Positions 10,030-20,644 of a stretch of DNA of 27,261 nucleotides are shown here, one piece after another (positions within the stretch are counted from its first letter, which is position 1; each line of letters starts with the position of its first letter). Source of the stretch: Phoronis australis (lineage: Eukaryota; Phoronida; Phoronidae); assembly GCA_002633005.1 (NCBI GenBank), contig NMRA01000509.1:286676-313936 (forward strand), written 5' to 3'. The notes below the pieces were generated by a model, which did no database searches, was not told the DNA's origin, and saw only the letters and a program-made list of their open reading frames with translations. The translations under genes and the position numbers were made by a program.

Positions 10030-11293
10030 GCAAGTATACTCTAAAATTTGTATAATGTATCGTATGCAACGTTATGACCACTCTGAGCTGTAAAGCAACA
10101 AGACATCATTGAAGTTAGCAGCGACGTTTCAGTGTACCAGGGGAGCCCGTCGGGCTCTGCGTATATGTGAATGTTATCTCAACGAATGGCCGGAGGCTCT
10201 CTTCAAATATACTTGGGCCGAAAAACACCCCTTTGTGCAAGTGCCACGTCTGGTAGAGAGCCTCCTTTAATATCTTAACTTTGATTTAACCTTTTATAGG
10301 AATAGAAATAAATTTAAGGACACGCTTTTTAGAGTTTTTCCACCAACCGCTATCCTCCGTTATATCTTTTCTATTTCTGTCGATGATTAAGCTCTGTCCA
10401 ATGACCCAATTATACTTTCGACAATTTCCGCGATGGGCCGAGCACTACCAAGCGTTTTAAGGTTACCACCAACTTTCTTAAAGTCGACATTCATTCATAC
10501 ACGAAGGTTTTGTGAATCGATTTGCTCAAAATGCTCAAAAAGTGGATAATTAAAAAACTAAAATCGATTTAAAAAATATGAGACACGGATGCCTCGAAAA
10601 TGCCATTATCAACAAGTTGACAAAAGACCAATATTATGAATGGAGGAACAATATTTTCAAAATCTCGGCTTAAAGTCAAAAAAGTACTAAAAACGCATAT
10701 TTATTGAACAAAAATAAGGACAAGTAAATACGAATAATAAAATATGTTAGGAAATTTATTCACCTTTCAGAAAATATATACTTTGTAAGGGTTACAATCA
10801 ACAGAATTCAGTATATTTTCACATAAGTACAACCTGATAAACAAGGTTCAAAGTTACTTTAATACATGAGCAGCCACTGATGCTACATCAAGCTTTCTCA
10901 GTGCTGAACTAGTAGAGCTTCAAAGAGTGTAGGCCGGTTAATGTGTTCATATTAGGTACATTAGGGTTTTCATGATTAGGCGGAGTGTAGACAAGGGCAA
11001 ATGAAGAAACAGATTCGCACAGAATAACAAACTGTAAAATAAATCAAACCCTAGACAAGGTAAATTCACAAGTGTCCAACTATGTCCCCAACAAATCATT
11101 AATTTGCATATAGAACTGTCCGTTTCCATACCTCCCATTAATTGCGCAAACGAGCACGCACTACTTGTAAATAATCATACCTGTGTTCATGCTTTTGGCG
11201 TGTAGGCCACGTACGAAGTGAATAAGAATCTGAATAAACACGCGTTCACTTAACTGTGATTTGTATTACAATCTTATTTTACTAAAATTTCAG
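10030..11293 (+). other. Likely GC-AG intron of the receptor-like gene
   Basis: The intron begins GCAAGT instead of GTAAGT and ends ACTAAAATTTCAG. No GT donor in the vicinity restores both reading frame and LamG continuity. The interior is AT-rich and holds no recognisable gene or repeat. Confidence 0.55.
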
Positions 11294-11392
11294 GCAACGT
11301 ATTTTTCCAAGGTTACTTGAGAAACTTGGCAATATGGAAGCGACGGTTTAACAGCAGTGAGGCAAAACGCCATTTCCAAGGAAAATATGAAA
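11294..11392 (+). CDS. LamG exon 4 of the receptor-like gene
   Basis: The 99-base exon encodes FFQGYLRNLAIWKRRFNSSE and a short tail, the last strands of a LamG domain (family pattern F.G.[IL].[DN][LV].[IV]W.R..[SN]..E). It starts and ends in phase 1; the donor is GTACGG at 11393. The four LamG exons together encode about 159 residues, the usual size of the domain. Laminin-G-like domains bind glycans or proteins outside the cell; the ligand here is unknown. Confidence 0.75.
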
Positions 11393-11585
11393 GTACGGCA
11401 TGGTTGACAAGACTCATGTTAATGTTTCAGATAATTTGATTATTGGGGTTTATTTAAAGACTCACTTTAATTTTTGAGACAATTGAGTATTGGAGTTTGT
11501 TTATTGTGTTCATCTGATGTTGACACTTCCAACACTCCTCAAGACTTTCTAACTGATGAAATACTGTTTTAAACTAAACGTTTCG

Positions 11586-11828
11586 CATGCGCGCACCCAG
11601 CCTTCAATAAGAGGGGGGGCTCCAATTCCTAACGTTGTGGACTTTTGGTAACAAAACAGCCGGCGGACTAAAGAAAAAAAACGGGCGCAGCGCACCACTG
11701 TGAATTGCGCGTTTGTGCTTGTTTAGTGGACTTTAGCTTCATTTCCTCAGACTTTTTGTTTCTCACAGGCGAACCTTTTTGCCCACTTCGCCAAATGAGC
11801 CCCCCGAGCCTCTCTGGGTGCGCGCATG
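11586..11828. mobile_element. MITE-like element with 15-bp terminal inverted repeats
   Basis: The ends CATGCGCGCACCCAG (11586-11600) and CTGGGTGCGCGCATG (11814-11828) are perfect inverted repeats, and similarity continues inward (GGGGGGGCTC against its complement near 11789-11801). The 243-bp body has no coding capacity. No clear target-site duplication is visible, so the superfamily is open. It lies in the intron upstream of the exon at 11940. Confidence 0.7.
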
Positions 11829-11939
11829 TTTTGAATATCAAAATAACAAAAATTCATTCAAGGTAGACTTCATAAAAAAATATATTTGAAGTGACAACAT
11901 TGCGCGCCTTATGTAAATTGCCACGACTCATCTTTTCAG

Positions 11940-12151
11940 ACCTTCAAGACGAATGCGATGCGCATTTTGGTGGTAGCTATGTGAACAACGCATGTTTCAT
12001 AACTACGGGCGTTTACACTGATTTTCAACACTTCGATGACGTTTGCAAGATCACATACCGTGGAGCATCTCCAGCAGTTCTTAAGGCAAACTACATCTTT
12101 CCACATCTCAGTTTGACAAACGTGTGGCTGGGTTTGAGATATATGGACAGT
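11940..12151 (+). CDS. First CTLD, 5' exon of the receptor-like gene
   Basis: The acceptor is CTCATCTTTTCAG and the donor AGT|GTAAGT at 12152 is strong. The exon starts in phase 1 and ends in phase 0. The peptide has the first half of a C-type lectin-like domain: DECDAHFGGSYVNNACF (first strands), DFQHFDDVCK (the helix and first conserved Cys) and LSLTNVWLGLRYMDS (the WIGL-type core strand). It follows the LamG domain with no linker to speak of. Calcium-binding EPN or QPD motifs are not visible, so sugar binding is not implied. Confidence 0.75.
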
Positions 12152-12226
12152 GTAAGTAATCATGGATAAAGGTGCTTAGATACTGTGCAAGTTATAGTCT
12201 TGTTGGTCTGCTGACGTTGACAACTG

Positions 12227-12463
12227 CATGCGCGCACCCAGGGGGGAGGGGGGCCTTGGGGTTGGCTCAAATGAGCCCCTCAATTTCGCGAAGTGGGCAA
12301 AAAGATCCGCCTCAGAGACACAGAGAAACAAAACTTCCGAGAAAAACGAGGCAAATGTCCACTGAGAAGACGCAGACCCACTGTTTACAGTTTTGAAGGT
12401 AGTACCCCGTTTTTTTTGTTTTTTTTTTGTCCTACCGATATTTTGTCGGCAGAAGGTCCACAT
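12227..12463. mobile_element. Inverted, diverged partner of the MITE-like element
   Basis: It starts with the same CATGCGCGCACCCAG end (12227-12241) and then matches the reverse complement of the 11586-11828 copy in order: GCTCAAATGAGCCCC, CGAAGTGGGCAAAAA, a CCGCCT...GAGA.AAACAAA block, GTCCACT, a poly-T tract and GGTCCACA near 12455. The right terminal repeat is not recognisable, so this copy is truncated or diverged there. Open frames in it on both strands are shadows of the repeat. Confidence 0.65.
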
Positions 12464-12806
12464 CGACAGAAATTCGAGAAAACTTTAATAAACTCACTCT
12501 TTCCGATCGATGGGTCGGGACTACTTGCCAAAAGTGTCTCACGACAAGTGTCACTTGTTTCTAACGTTATGGAACACTCCAGCCCATTTTATCTAACCTC
12601 AAATCACAGTTTCCGCAGATGTGGTACCAAAAGTGGCTATTACGCAATTATTGACTTCCGCTGAGATCCATGTTTCCAGATCCCAAAAAATGTCCGAGGA
12701 TTGTAAGAATGTTTTGTATTTGATGCAGTGACACTTCTGTACATATTGGTGCTCTTGAACAGTTGCGTATTCATGTTCATTTATAAATGTGCGCCTCTAT
12801 GCTCAG

Positions 12807-13017
12807 AAAATTATAAACGGAATTCAAGGCAAGCTCGAATTGCAGGTACACGAATGGAGATGGTATAACAGCCAGGTATTTACCGATCTGAATGGTCAAG
12901 CACTCAACTTTGCAATTTCGAGAGTAGCAGGAGTTAAGAATACCGACACTCAAGGGTATCCAAAGATTTTCAACCCTAGTGGCCGTGACTATCTGCGTGC
13001 GTTCTGCGAACTCAGAG
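12807..13017 (+). CDS. First CTLD, 3' exon of the receptor-like gene
   Basis: The exon follows CTCTATGCTCAG and begins in phase 0, matching the preceding exon; it ends AGAG|GTTTGT in phase 1. It encodes the second half of the CTLD: HEWRWYNSQVFTDLNG is the W.W..G....W-type loop entry, and DYLRAFCELR is the closing strand with the last conserved Cys and the CE signature. The two exons together give about 141 residues, normal for a CTLD. Confidence 0.78.
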
Positions 13018-15212
13018 GTTTGTCCATTTTCTGTTTTTTTGTTGTATTTAGTTATGATTACAATATATTACATCGGTCAAAGCACCCCGATGTGACGTGT
13101 TACCTTTGGGCGTTCTGGTCACCTTGTTCCTATGTACATGTAGTTACTTTTCGTTTTAACTGATGCTCTTGCGTGTTCCAAAAGACCAAATACACGAACA
13201 CCAATCTAATTAATTCAAGTCGCAGCTAGGCGTATCTCAGAATTTAACTATATGGTTGGCCTTGGGGAACACAGCGCCTTCAACCAACTCTAGTATGACA
13301 ATTTCGTTTTTTCTCAAGATTCAAACGTTTTTAAACATCAAAATAAATTTTCAATACAACAAAACACTTAGAAACTCGAGTTTTTTAGTAACTGATTTTA
13401 TATATAATGCACCGTAAGGTAAAGAGGGGCAAGACACGTATGCGAGGCAAAAGACTCGATGTTGGACATAACCAACCACGCGGTATGTTACATTTTGTAA
13501 CATAAGCCACCAGGTCTGCGTTCCGTAGACTAAAGACAGCAATGAATAATGATACAATCGCTTTTCATTCGCATAGTTTTGTATGGTCTTGCGCAGTGTT
13601 CTTGTTCTCACGTTGTTCAGATAACAAAAGCTAGCCGCATGTCTTATGACTTTGTTTCTTGATGCTCCGTTTTGTAGAAGGACACCTTTATTCTTGTCAG
13701 TGCTGTAGACGCTGCAAATAATAAAGAATATTTCACTTTTGATTTCTCTTACAATACAAGTTCCTGGGGGAGTCAGTGGAGTTCGTGGTGACGTGCCGCT
13801 GAGATGGGGTGCTTTTTCATTTTTTTGGTATAAAGTAACAGGTCAACTCCTGCTGGTAAACAATAATATTTGGACTTTCTGCAGATGCAGGCCAGTATGA
13901 AGGTACATGTTAACAATATTGGGAGGAGGTGTCATCCTGTCGTCTGCAAAACATTGGGCGGATGGGTTGCATGACATCTGCCACCCGCTTCCTACGGCCT
14001 TGAGATAAGGTATAAATATAGGTCATGTCAGTTTCAAACCTTTTTCACTGGACACAATTCTAGCTCTTGGTGTTAACATGGGTCACATTTTAAATTTTAG
14101 CTGCCAGGTCTAACTATCTTCCCACACTTGGAAGCCCAGTCACAGCCTTAAATAAGGTGACGCCCCCCCCGAGAGACAAGAGCCTTTAGTAGCAGCTGTT
14201 CATGCTATTTTCTTCGAACTGAAGTTCTTGAATTTTTGGGGTTTACTAAGAATAGAACACCGTTTATTTGCAGGTTGGCGTTTTCCCTACAAGATTTTTG
14301 TTCTATCTGGCACCCATTTTTTCCTTCAATGCACGTATGCAATGTATGGTTTCAAAGAGTATGATAGGACAAACATATTGCATTTATAATCATTTCTCAA
14401 GAGTATGATAGGACAAACATATTGCATTTATAATCATTTCTCAAGAGTATGATAGGGCAAACATATTGCATTTATAATCATTTCTCAAGAGTATGATAGG
14501 ACAAACATATTGCATTTATAATCATTTCTCAAGAGTATGATAGGACAAACATATTGCATTTATAATCATTTCTCAAGAGATGTTCAAATTGAAATTACAT
14601 TATTGGGGAGAAATAAAACAACAAGAATAATATGTATTTTAAGTTGTATTGGGAATTTCAGGCTCATTTACAAATAAATATTCCACAGAAGGAACCAGAG
14701 GGGTTCCTTAATTACAAGAGATAACACACAACTTACGATACCCAATGTGCAATTGAGTGTCGGATACTAAGTGGCACAGGTTAGAATAGTACCAAATGGG
14801 TACATAATGCCAAATGGTTATTGGCCGATTGCCTACCAAGTGTGTCGAGCAAAGCCATCTGTGGCTAAAAGTAATAAACACCGGAAGTAACGTTTGTCCA
14901 GGACAATTAACGCCGAACGGGAAGGAATCTACTAGCTATAAAATTATCTAACTGGTAAACCTTACGAGTAAATGTACATTTGCTTGAGGCTGGGCCAGCA
15001 AGAAGCTGGAAAGAAAGAACAAACAGCGCTACCATAGGACTAGGTAGGAACTAACTAGGGGTTCGATATGACGCATGAAGGGCTGTATAATGGTATTTGC
15101 CCAATAACAGGATTTATGTAAGGGTGCCACATATCTCATTATTTATTACTTAATTTGTTGTCTTGGCCCCCTGTATCCTACCTCGTTTTGCTATACTCAA
15201 ATATTGTTGCAG
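13018..15212 (+). other. Intron between the two CTLDs
   Basis: The intron begins GTTTGT and ends ATATTGTTGCAG. It contains the 44-bp tandem array at 14357-14576. The minus-strand frame at 13351-13611 has no family signature. A 9-C run lies near 14162. No other gene is seen. Confidence 0.6.
14357..14576. repeat. Five-copy 44-bp tandem array
   Basis: Units start at 14357, 14401, 14445, 14489 and 14533. All read GAGTATGATAGGACAAACAT and on to CATTTCTCAA, with a single visible A-to-G change in the third unit (GATAGGGCAA) and one base difference at the far left flank. Such uniformity points to very recent expansion or ongoing unequal exchange. It lies inside an intron. Confidence 0.95.
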
Positions 15213-15662
15213 AGCCGAGACTGACCGTCAGTTCAACGATTGATGGAACGAACACTAACATCGTTTACGTTCACGTTGGGAAGTTGATGACGTTTAGCAA
15301 AGCTGTTGAAGAATGCGAACGAGTTGGCCTTCGTCTGCTCACCTTTGACTCGTATTCAGAAATCAACTTAATCGACACCTTTCTTCAGTTCGATAAAGGG
15401 ACAGCGGCACCGTATTGGATTGGTATTCGTACCACAGGCCTTACCTCTGTGTCCGTCCACAGAACCATATACGGCGACAAGATTAAAGCGAACAAGTTCC
15501 CTAATCCTCTCTTGGGTGACGTAAATAACTTTACACTGTGTACGGTATCGACGGGCCTGAACACTTGGATCGAGATCATCTGCTCATCAACAACCATGTT
15601 TAATGGTGCAATTGCAGAAATACAAGTTGTTTGTAAAGGACCCATTTCATCTTACACAGAGG
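15213..15662 (+). CDS. Second CTLD exon of the receptor-like gene
   Basis: A whole C-type lectin-like domain sits in one 450-base exon with phase 1 at both ends, so it can be duplicated or skipped without a frame change. Recognisable elements are MTFSKAVEECERVGLRLLTF (helix 1 and first Cys), SEINLIDTFLQF (helix 2), APYWIGIRT (WIGL core), FTLCTV, WIEIICSS, and the closing Cys in IQVVCK. The donor is GTGAGT at 15663. The junction with the first CTLD makes a Glu codon (CELR|E). Classical Ca2+/sugar motifs are not evident. The in-frame ATG at 15155 is intronic and is not the start. Confidence 0.8.
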
Positions 15663-16378
15663 GTGAGTTCGCCAGTTACCATTACAACTGTAAAGCTGAT
15701 AACTTTATGAGACGCCTCCATTAAAACAATTACCCAAAAGCAAAGTAATAAAGCAGATTTGCCGGCCACACAAAAATCTGTGTCGATCCTTTGCATATTA
15801 TCATAGAACAACATTTCCCTCACATAACAGATCATTCAGAGCATTGTCAAATTAAAAAGAGCGGTGAACAGCTATCACGTTCGATAGGAATCATCAGGAT
15901 TGCTTCACTCTTGTAGCAAGAGATGTCTCAAATTTTCTTTTGTTGATGATGATTTTTACCACAAAGCGTCAAATCTTACGTAAAAATGCCTTGAAATCGT
16001 AACAAGTGTGTTTGTTACGATGGACCTATTTGTTAGCTTTAATCACGGTGGCATTGGCGACGTTTCCAAAAGTGCTATTCCGAAAACTTACATTAACCAG
16101 ATTTCGCGCGTGTACTAGTGGTGATAGATTTAGCAGCCTCGATTTCGCGAGCCCTTAAATACCTGGTGAAATGGCTTGCAGCCGTGCCAACTGAATCTGA
16201 GATTACGTAAAAAGTGTGCTTCTATGAGAGGAAGTAAGCATGACCTTATGCAATGTAAGGTTTGTTATTATTTTAACAATTGTTCTATGTTTATTCTACT
16301 GATGCCTGTTAACTGAGGTATTCGCCGATGTCGTTGTTTGTTGTGATTTGTGTGTCAGAATAAATATTGATTAAGTAA
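15663..16378 (+). other. Intron sequence left of the gypsy-type insertion
   Basis: This is the first part of the 5.6-kb intron between the second CTLD exon and the stalk exon. No gene or repeat is recognised. Nothing resembling an LTR, primer binding site or gag remnant is seen before 16379. Confidence 0.45.
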
Positions 16379-16450
16379 TTAGTAAGACTAGGGAATGCTG
16401 TTGGCGTCAGCAAGGATCCTGATCCCAATTGGCAGCCACGAGATAGTGTG

Positions 16451-16972
16451 ATGTCCGCAGTCACTACTAGAGCACAGTCTAAGAAGAGAGAGAAACCTAT
16501 TAAGCCTTTGGCGGTGACTCCATCCGGAGTGGAAAGTCTCGACGTCAGCAAATTGAAGGACGAGCAACAACATGATCCTTCCGTACATAAGCTCATGGAA
16601 CTTGTTGAGAAAGACAAACCAGCAAGCACACGTGGTAGAGGTCAATACTGGTATGAGAAGCAAAAGGGGGTCCTGTACCGAGTGTATGCTGATAACACCA
16701 AAGAGTTGAGTCAGATAGTTGTCCCTGTCAAATATCGACAACAGGTTATGACGCTAGCTCACGAGTCAATCGTAGGTGGGCACCTTGGTGTGAGGAAGAC
16801 CAGCGATATAAAAGCCAGTAGCTTTTATTGGCCAGGAGTTGGCAGTGACATAAATTGTTTCTGCAGATCATGTGACATCTGCCAGCGAACAACTCCTAAG
16901 GGCAGGATCTCTAAAGTGCCACTGGGTGAGATGCCACTTATGGAAGAAATCGTTCCAGCGTATCGCTGTTGA
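16451..16972 (+). pseudogene. Retroelement pol: protease tail, linker, integrase zinc-binding domain
   Basis: After VMSAVTTRAQSKK, a linker usual in these polyproteins, the frame carries the integrase HHCC zinc domain: HESIVGGHLG gives the His pair and CRSCDICQRT the Cys pair. The frame departs from the catalytic core at about 16949, where one apparently extra A in GAAGAAAT shifts the reading; the continuation is in the next frame from 16950. The stated start is only the first ATG in frame, since the true protein would begin far upstream in the missing gag/protease part. Confidence 0.8.
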
Positions 16973-18983
16973 TTTGATTGGGCCTGAGTCGCCGATTACA
17001 GACAGAGGCAACCGGTACATTCTCACCATCGTAGACTATGCCACAAGATACCCGGAGGCAGTCCCTCTACCCAGAATAGAAGCTGCTCGAGTCGCAGAAG
17101 CACTATTTGAAACCTTCTGTAGAATTGCCTTTCCACGAGAGGTGCTTAGTGACTTTGGGACACAGTTTACCTCAGAAGTTCTGAAGGAAGTTGCACGGCT
17201 AATATCCATGAAGCAAGTGTTCACCACTCCGTACAATCCGAAATGCAATGGATTGTGTGAGCGTATTAACGGTGTACTGAAGAGTATGCTTAAGAAAATG
17301 TGCCAAGAGCGTCCACAAGACTGGTACCGGTACTTACAAGCAGTACTGTTCGCCTACCGAGAGGTACCACAGGTGAGCACAGGTTTCTCGCCATTTGAAC
17401 TGTTGTATGGTAAAACCATGCGAGGGCCAATGCAGGTGCTTAAAGAGTTGTGGACAGGCAATGAAACACCAGACGTAAGGAATACTTATGAGTATGCCCT
17501 CGACTTGCGACATCGTCTGGAAGAGACATGTGAACTGGTGCGGGAAAACTTACGAAATGCTGGTGAAGCATACAAGCACCATTATGACAAAAAGACACGA
17601 GATGGTCGCTTCAAAGTAGGAGACCAAGTCTTAATATTGTTACCAACCGACAGTAACAAGCTACTACTGCAGTGGAGGGGTCCCTATGAAGTGACCGAGG
17701 TACTCAACAAAATGGACTACCGAGTAAGGGTCAGTGGAAAGACCGAGACATACCATGCCAACCTGTTGAAACTCTTCATATCTCGTGACCCAAGTGAGGC
17801 TGCAAGTAAAGATGATACAGATCAGAATTCTGACATCGCAGCCATAGCCGTACTTCAGCCTGAAATGGACAATGAAGTTGGTGTTGTCGATGATGAACAT
17901 CTACTAGAGCTGGGATCGACAAACCAAAAAGAAACGTACAAAGATGTCAAGATATCAGACGAGCTCACTACTATCCAACAAAGGGAGGTGATAAGTCTGC
18001 TAGAAGAGTACTCTGACATCTTTAGTGAAGTACCAGGTACGACCCATCTGGATGAGCACAAGATTGAGACCATCAGTGAAGAGCCGGTGAGAGTCAAGCC
18101 GTATACCGTGCCATATGCCGTACGGTCGGTTGTGCAGGAGGACGTTGACATCATGTTAAAGTGTGGAGTCATAGAGCCATCCAGTGCACCCTACAACTCT
18201 CCAGCGGTCTTAGTGAAGAAGGTGGACGGTTCAAATGGATTCTGCATCGATTTTCGTCGTTTGAACGCCATCCCCAAGTTCGACTCGGAACCGATGGGCA
18301 ATCCTGATGACATCATGGCTAAGATGAGCAAAAACCAGTATTTTACGAAGATTGATCTAAGTAAAGGATACTGGCAAGTCATGGTCGCCGAAGAATCAAT
18401 ACCCAAGACTTCCTTTGTAGTACCAAGTGGTTGCTGCAAGTTCGTAAAGATGCCATTTGGTCTGGTAAATTCAGCAGCGACCTTCGACCGCATGATGAGG
18501 AAGATGTTGGCAGGAGCACATGATACAGAACATTATGTGGATGACATTCTGTGCCATAATAAGACCTGGACTGAACACCTTGCCACCTTGCGAGACACCT
18601 TCCAACGTGTGCGAGAGGCTGGACTAACGATTCGACCCACCAAGTGTTCGGTTGGATCTCGTTCCGTCGATTTCGTTGGACATGTGGTTGGTGAAGGGCA
18701 CCTGGAAATGGATGAAGAAAAGCTGGGACGTATCCGAGATGCACCACGACCCAGAACGAAGAAACAAGTTCGTTCTTTTCTTGGGTTGGCTGGATACTAC
18801 AGGAAGTTCATTCCAAACTTTGCTGAAATCGCCAACCCGCTTACTGAGCTCATGAAGAAGAAACAGCCTAACACCGTGCAATGGGAAGAAACTCAGCAGC
18901 ATGCATTCGACACTCTTCGAGACCTGCTGACGAGAGCACCCGTATTGAGATTACCTGATTTCAGTAAACCTTTTATTAATTAA
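16950..18983 (+). pseudogene. Retroelement pol: integrase core, GPY/F module, reverse transcriptase
   Basis: A single open frame of almost 680 codons has no stop until 18981. Integrase acidic residues are all present: Asp at 16971 (AVDLIGP), Asp at 17151 (SDFGTQF) and Glu at 17259 (LCERING), with exactly 35 residues between the second and third, the canonical spacing. A GPY/F-type module (WRGPYEVTEV) lies near 17673-17702. After an acidic linker the RT begins near 18050, with FCIDFRRLN, Asp at 18354 in DLSKGYWQV, YVDD at 18534-18545 and FLGLAGYYRKFIPNF near 18778-18822. RNase H is absent. Loss of the 5' and 3' parts means it cannot move on its own. Confidence 0.88.
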
Positions 18984-20644
18984 CAATAAGTTTCATTTGT
19001 CTAATTAGGAGCTATCATATATAGCACTCGGGATCTTTTCGTACACCAAAGCAGTATTATTGTTTGAATGATTTCTAACAGGCTTGTCAGTGACAGTTAC
19101 ATCAATCAATGCTGAATGTTTATGCTGACAAGTCGGTGTTGGTTAGTGAGTAAAGATTACAATCCAAGCCCAATGGCAAAGGGTACGTGACAAATATCCA
19201 GTAGACTATTTTTACTCCCTATCCTATGTCTTCCGGAAATCTATTACACGTTGAAGTGGAAATCTATCATGTCTGTTTTCACGTGACCTTTGGTTTTTAG
19301 GTGTGAGGGCTTCTCCCGGGTAGAGGAGATGTGCTAAGCTTCACAGCATTTCCCCAAACCAGCAGTGTTGCATGGCACAATGTACAAGTCAGTGGCCCTG
19401 GAGAAATGTGATTCGCAGTATTAAGTTATCATAAGACAATGTGCCAGTGGATTAATTGTCTATGAAGATGAACTATGTTTGACTGCTACAAAAGTCTGGG
19501 GGAAATGACGTTCAGTGTTTGCATAGATTTTCTTGCTGTCAGTAGAAAGCCCGTTAATGTTGCACTTTGATGATCAAATAAATTTTTAATCACGAGGCAA
19601 GTTTGTCACTAATTATTGAAACCACAATATTTCTCATGTTTTAAAGCCCCATACAGTGCAGTTGTTCTTCATGAAACCGAAATGATTACCAAAAACACTT
19701 GCAAATTGTCATTTTCCTGTTGACCTATAGAAATGAGCAGCGATAAAAATGACGTATTCCCTTTGTTTGCATTTGATTTGTTCGTGTGTGTGTAAATATT
19801 TTTGGAGCTTTCTTAAGAAGGTCTTTGAACAATTTTAATTTTATTTTGTTTCCCTGTCTACAAACAATAGTTCCACATTTAAGAAAAGTACGTTTTCAAT
19901 TGTAGCTAGCTGGATAAGAATCTGCTATGCACAAGATTCGAGAATAAACAATTATCAGTGTATTTAAAAACAAAATGGTAAACTGAATAACCACATACAT
20001 ACAAAGAAACAACATTGTTAAAAATAATTGTAATTTCCCCAATGCAATGCAGTCCATAATCAGGCATATCAAGTGCAGAATGTCTGAATTAGGTTCAATT
20101 CTCTCGGGTTTCTGTAGGATTGCTTTTCATATATTGTCCAAAGGTAAGATAGACCGTCAGGTGGCTGGTTTCAGGCATTTCCTTTCATCTGTAACAGAAC
20201 AGTCAGAGAAAAATTAGCAAATTATAAAATAAAACAAAAGACAAAACTACTTTTGTAAGGCAGAACATACTTGACGTTTCATTTCATGTTTATATGTAGA
20301 AACTAATAATCTTTATACCCAAGTCTTATTTAAGATCTGAATTAGATTATGTGAAACAGGCTAAAAGGATTTAACAATGTGTATTTTTCATGGCACCTAA
20401 AATGTGCTTCTGATCTCAACATGTAAAATTCATTGTAAGCGTCAATTTTAGTCCAGTGCAATATTACGACCTTTACTGGATACTGCTTATTCACGTTAAT
20501 TCGGTAACTAATCTGGTAGTCCTGGGGGTGGGGTCCGCTACAAAATAAGGAAACTCACTCATCTAGAGAATTGTATTGGACATAGCATAGCTTGAAGAGA
20601 AACTGCCGTGAAAAAGTCACCCTTGACTTCTGAGCGTCACCTAC
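18984..20644 (+). other. Intron sequence right of the gypsy-type insertion
   Basis: The region is AT-rich with no recognisable gene, LTR or tandem repeat. On the minus strand one frame stays open for about 65 codons below 20537 (from an AG acceptor-like site TTATTTTGTAG), but its phase does not match the nearby minus-strand exons and no family is recognised. Confidence 0.4.

Larger units (their letters stand above)
16379..18983 (+). mobile_element. Ty3/gypsy-type fragment with integrase before RT (Gmr1-like)
   Basis: The fragment reads, in order, protease C-terminal tail, integrase, then reverse transcriptase, ending at the start of RNase H. Ordinary Ty3/gypsy elements have integrase last; integrase first is the order known for the Gmr1-like group. 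The left edge cuts the protease (GNAVGV and DPDPNW near 16394-16432 are its last recognisable pieces) and the right edge stops right after VLRLPDFSKPF, before the RNase H catalytic region. No LTRs, gag or primer site are visible in the intron. It lies in the same orientation as the host gene and is dead by truncation and one frameshift, yet otherwise well preserved. Confidence 0.85.

Noticed and set aside
12172-12664. Open frames on both strands downstream of the first CTLD exon
   Set aside because: Most of this lies inside the inverted MITE-like copy and its poly-T tract.
15155-15212. ATG start for the second CTLD block, reading a hydrophobic leader-like peptide
   Set aside because: MLSWPPVSYLVLLYS looks like a signal peptide, but the perfect acceptor at 15211-15212 and exact phase match with the exon ending at 13017 favour an internal exon. 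An alternative first exon remains possible but is not called.
17036-18902. Minus-strand and alternate-frame open reading frames over the retroelement
   Set aside because: They are shadows of the integrase/RT frame.
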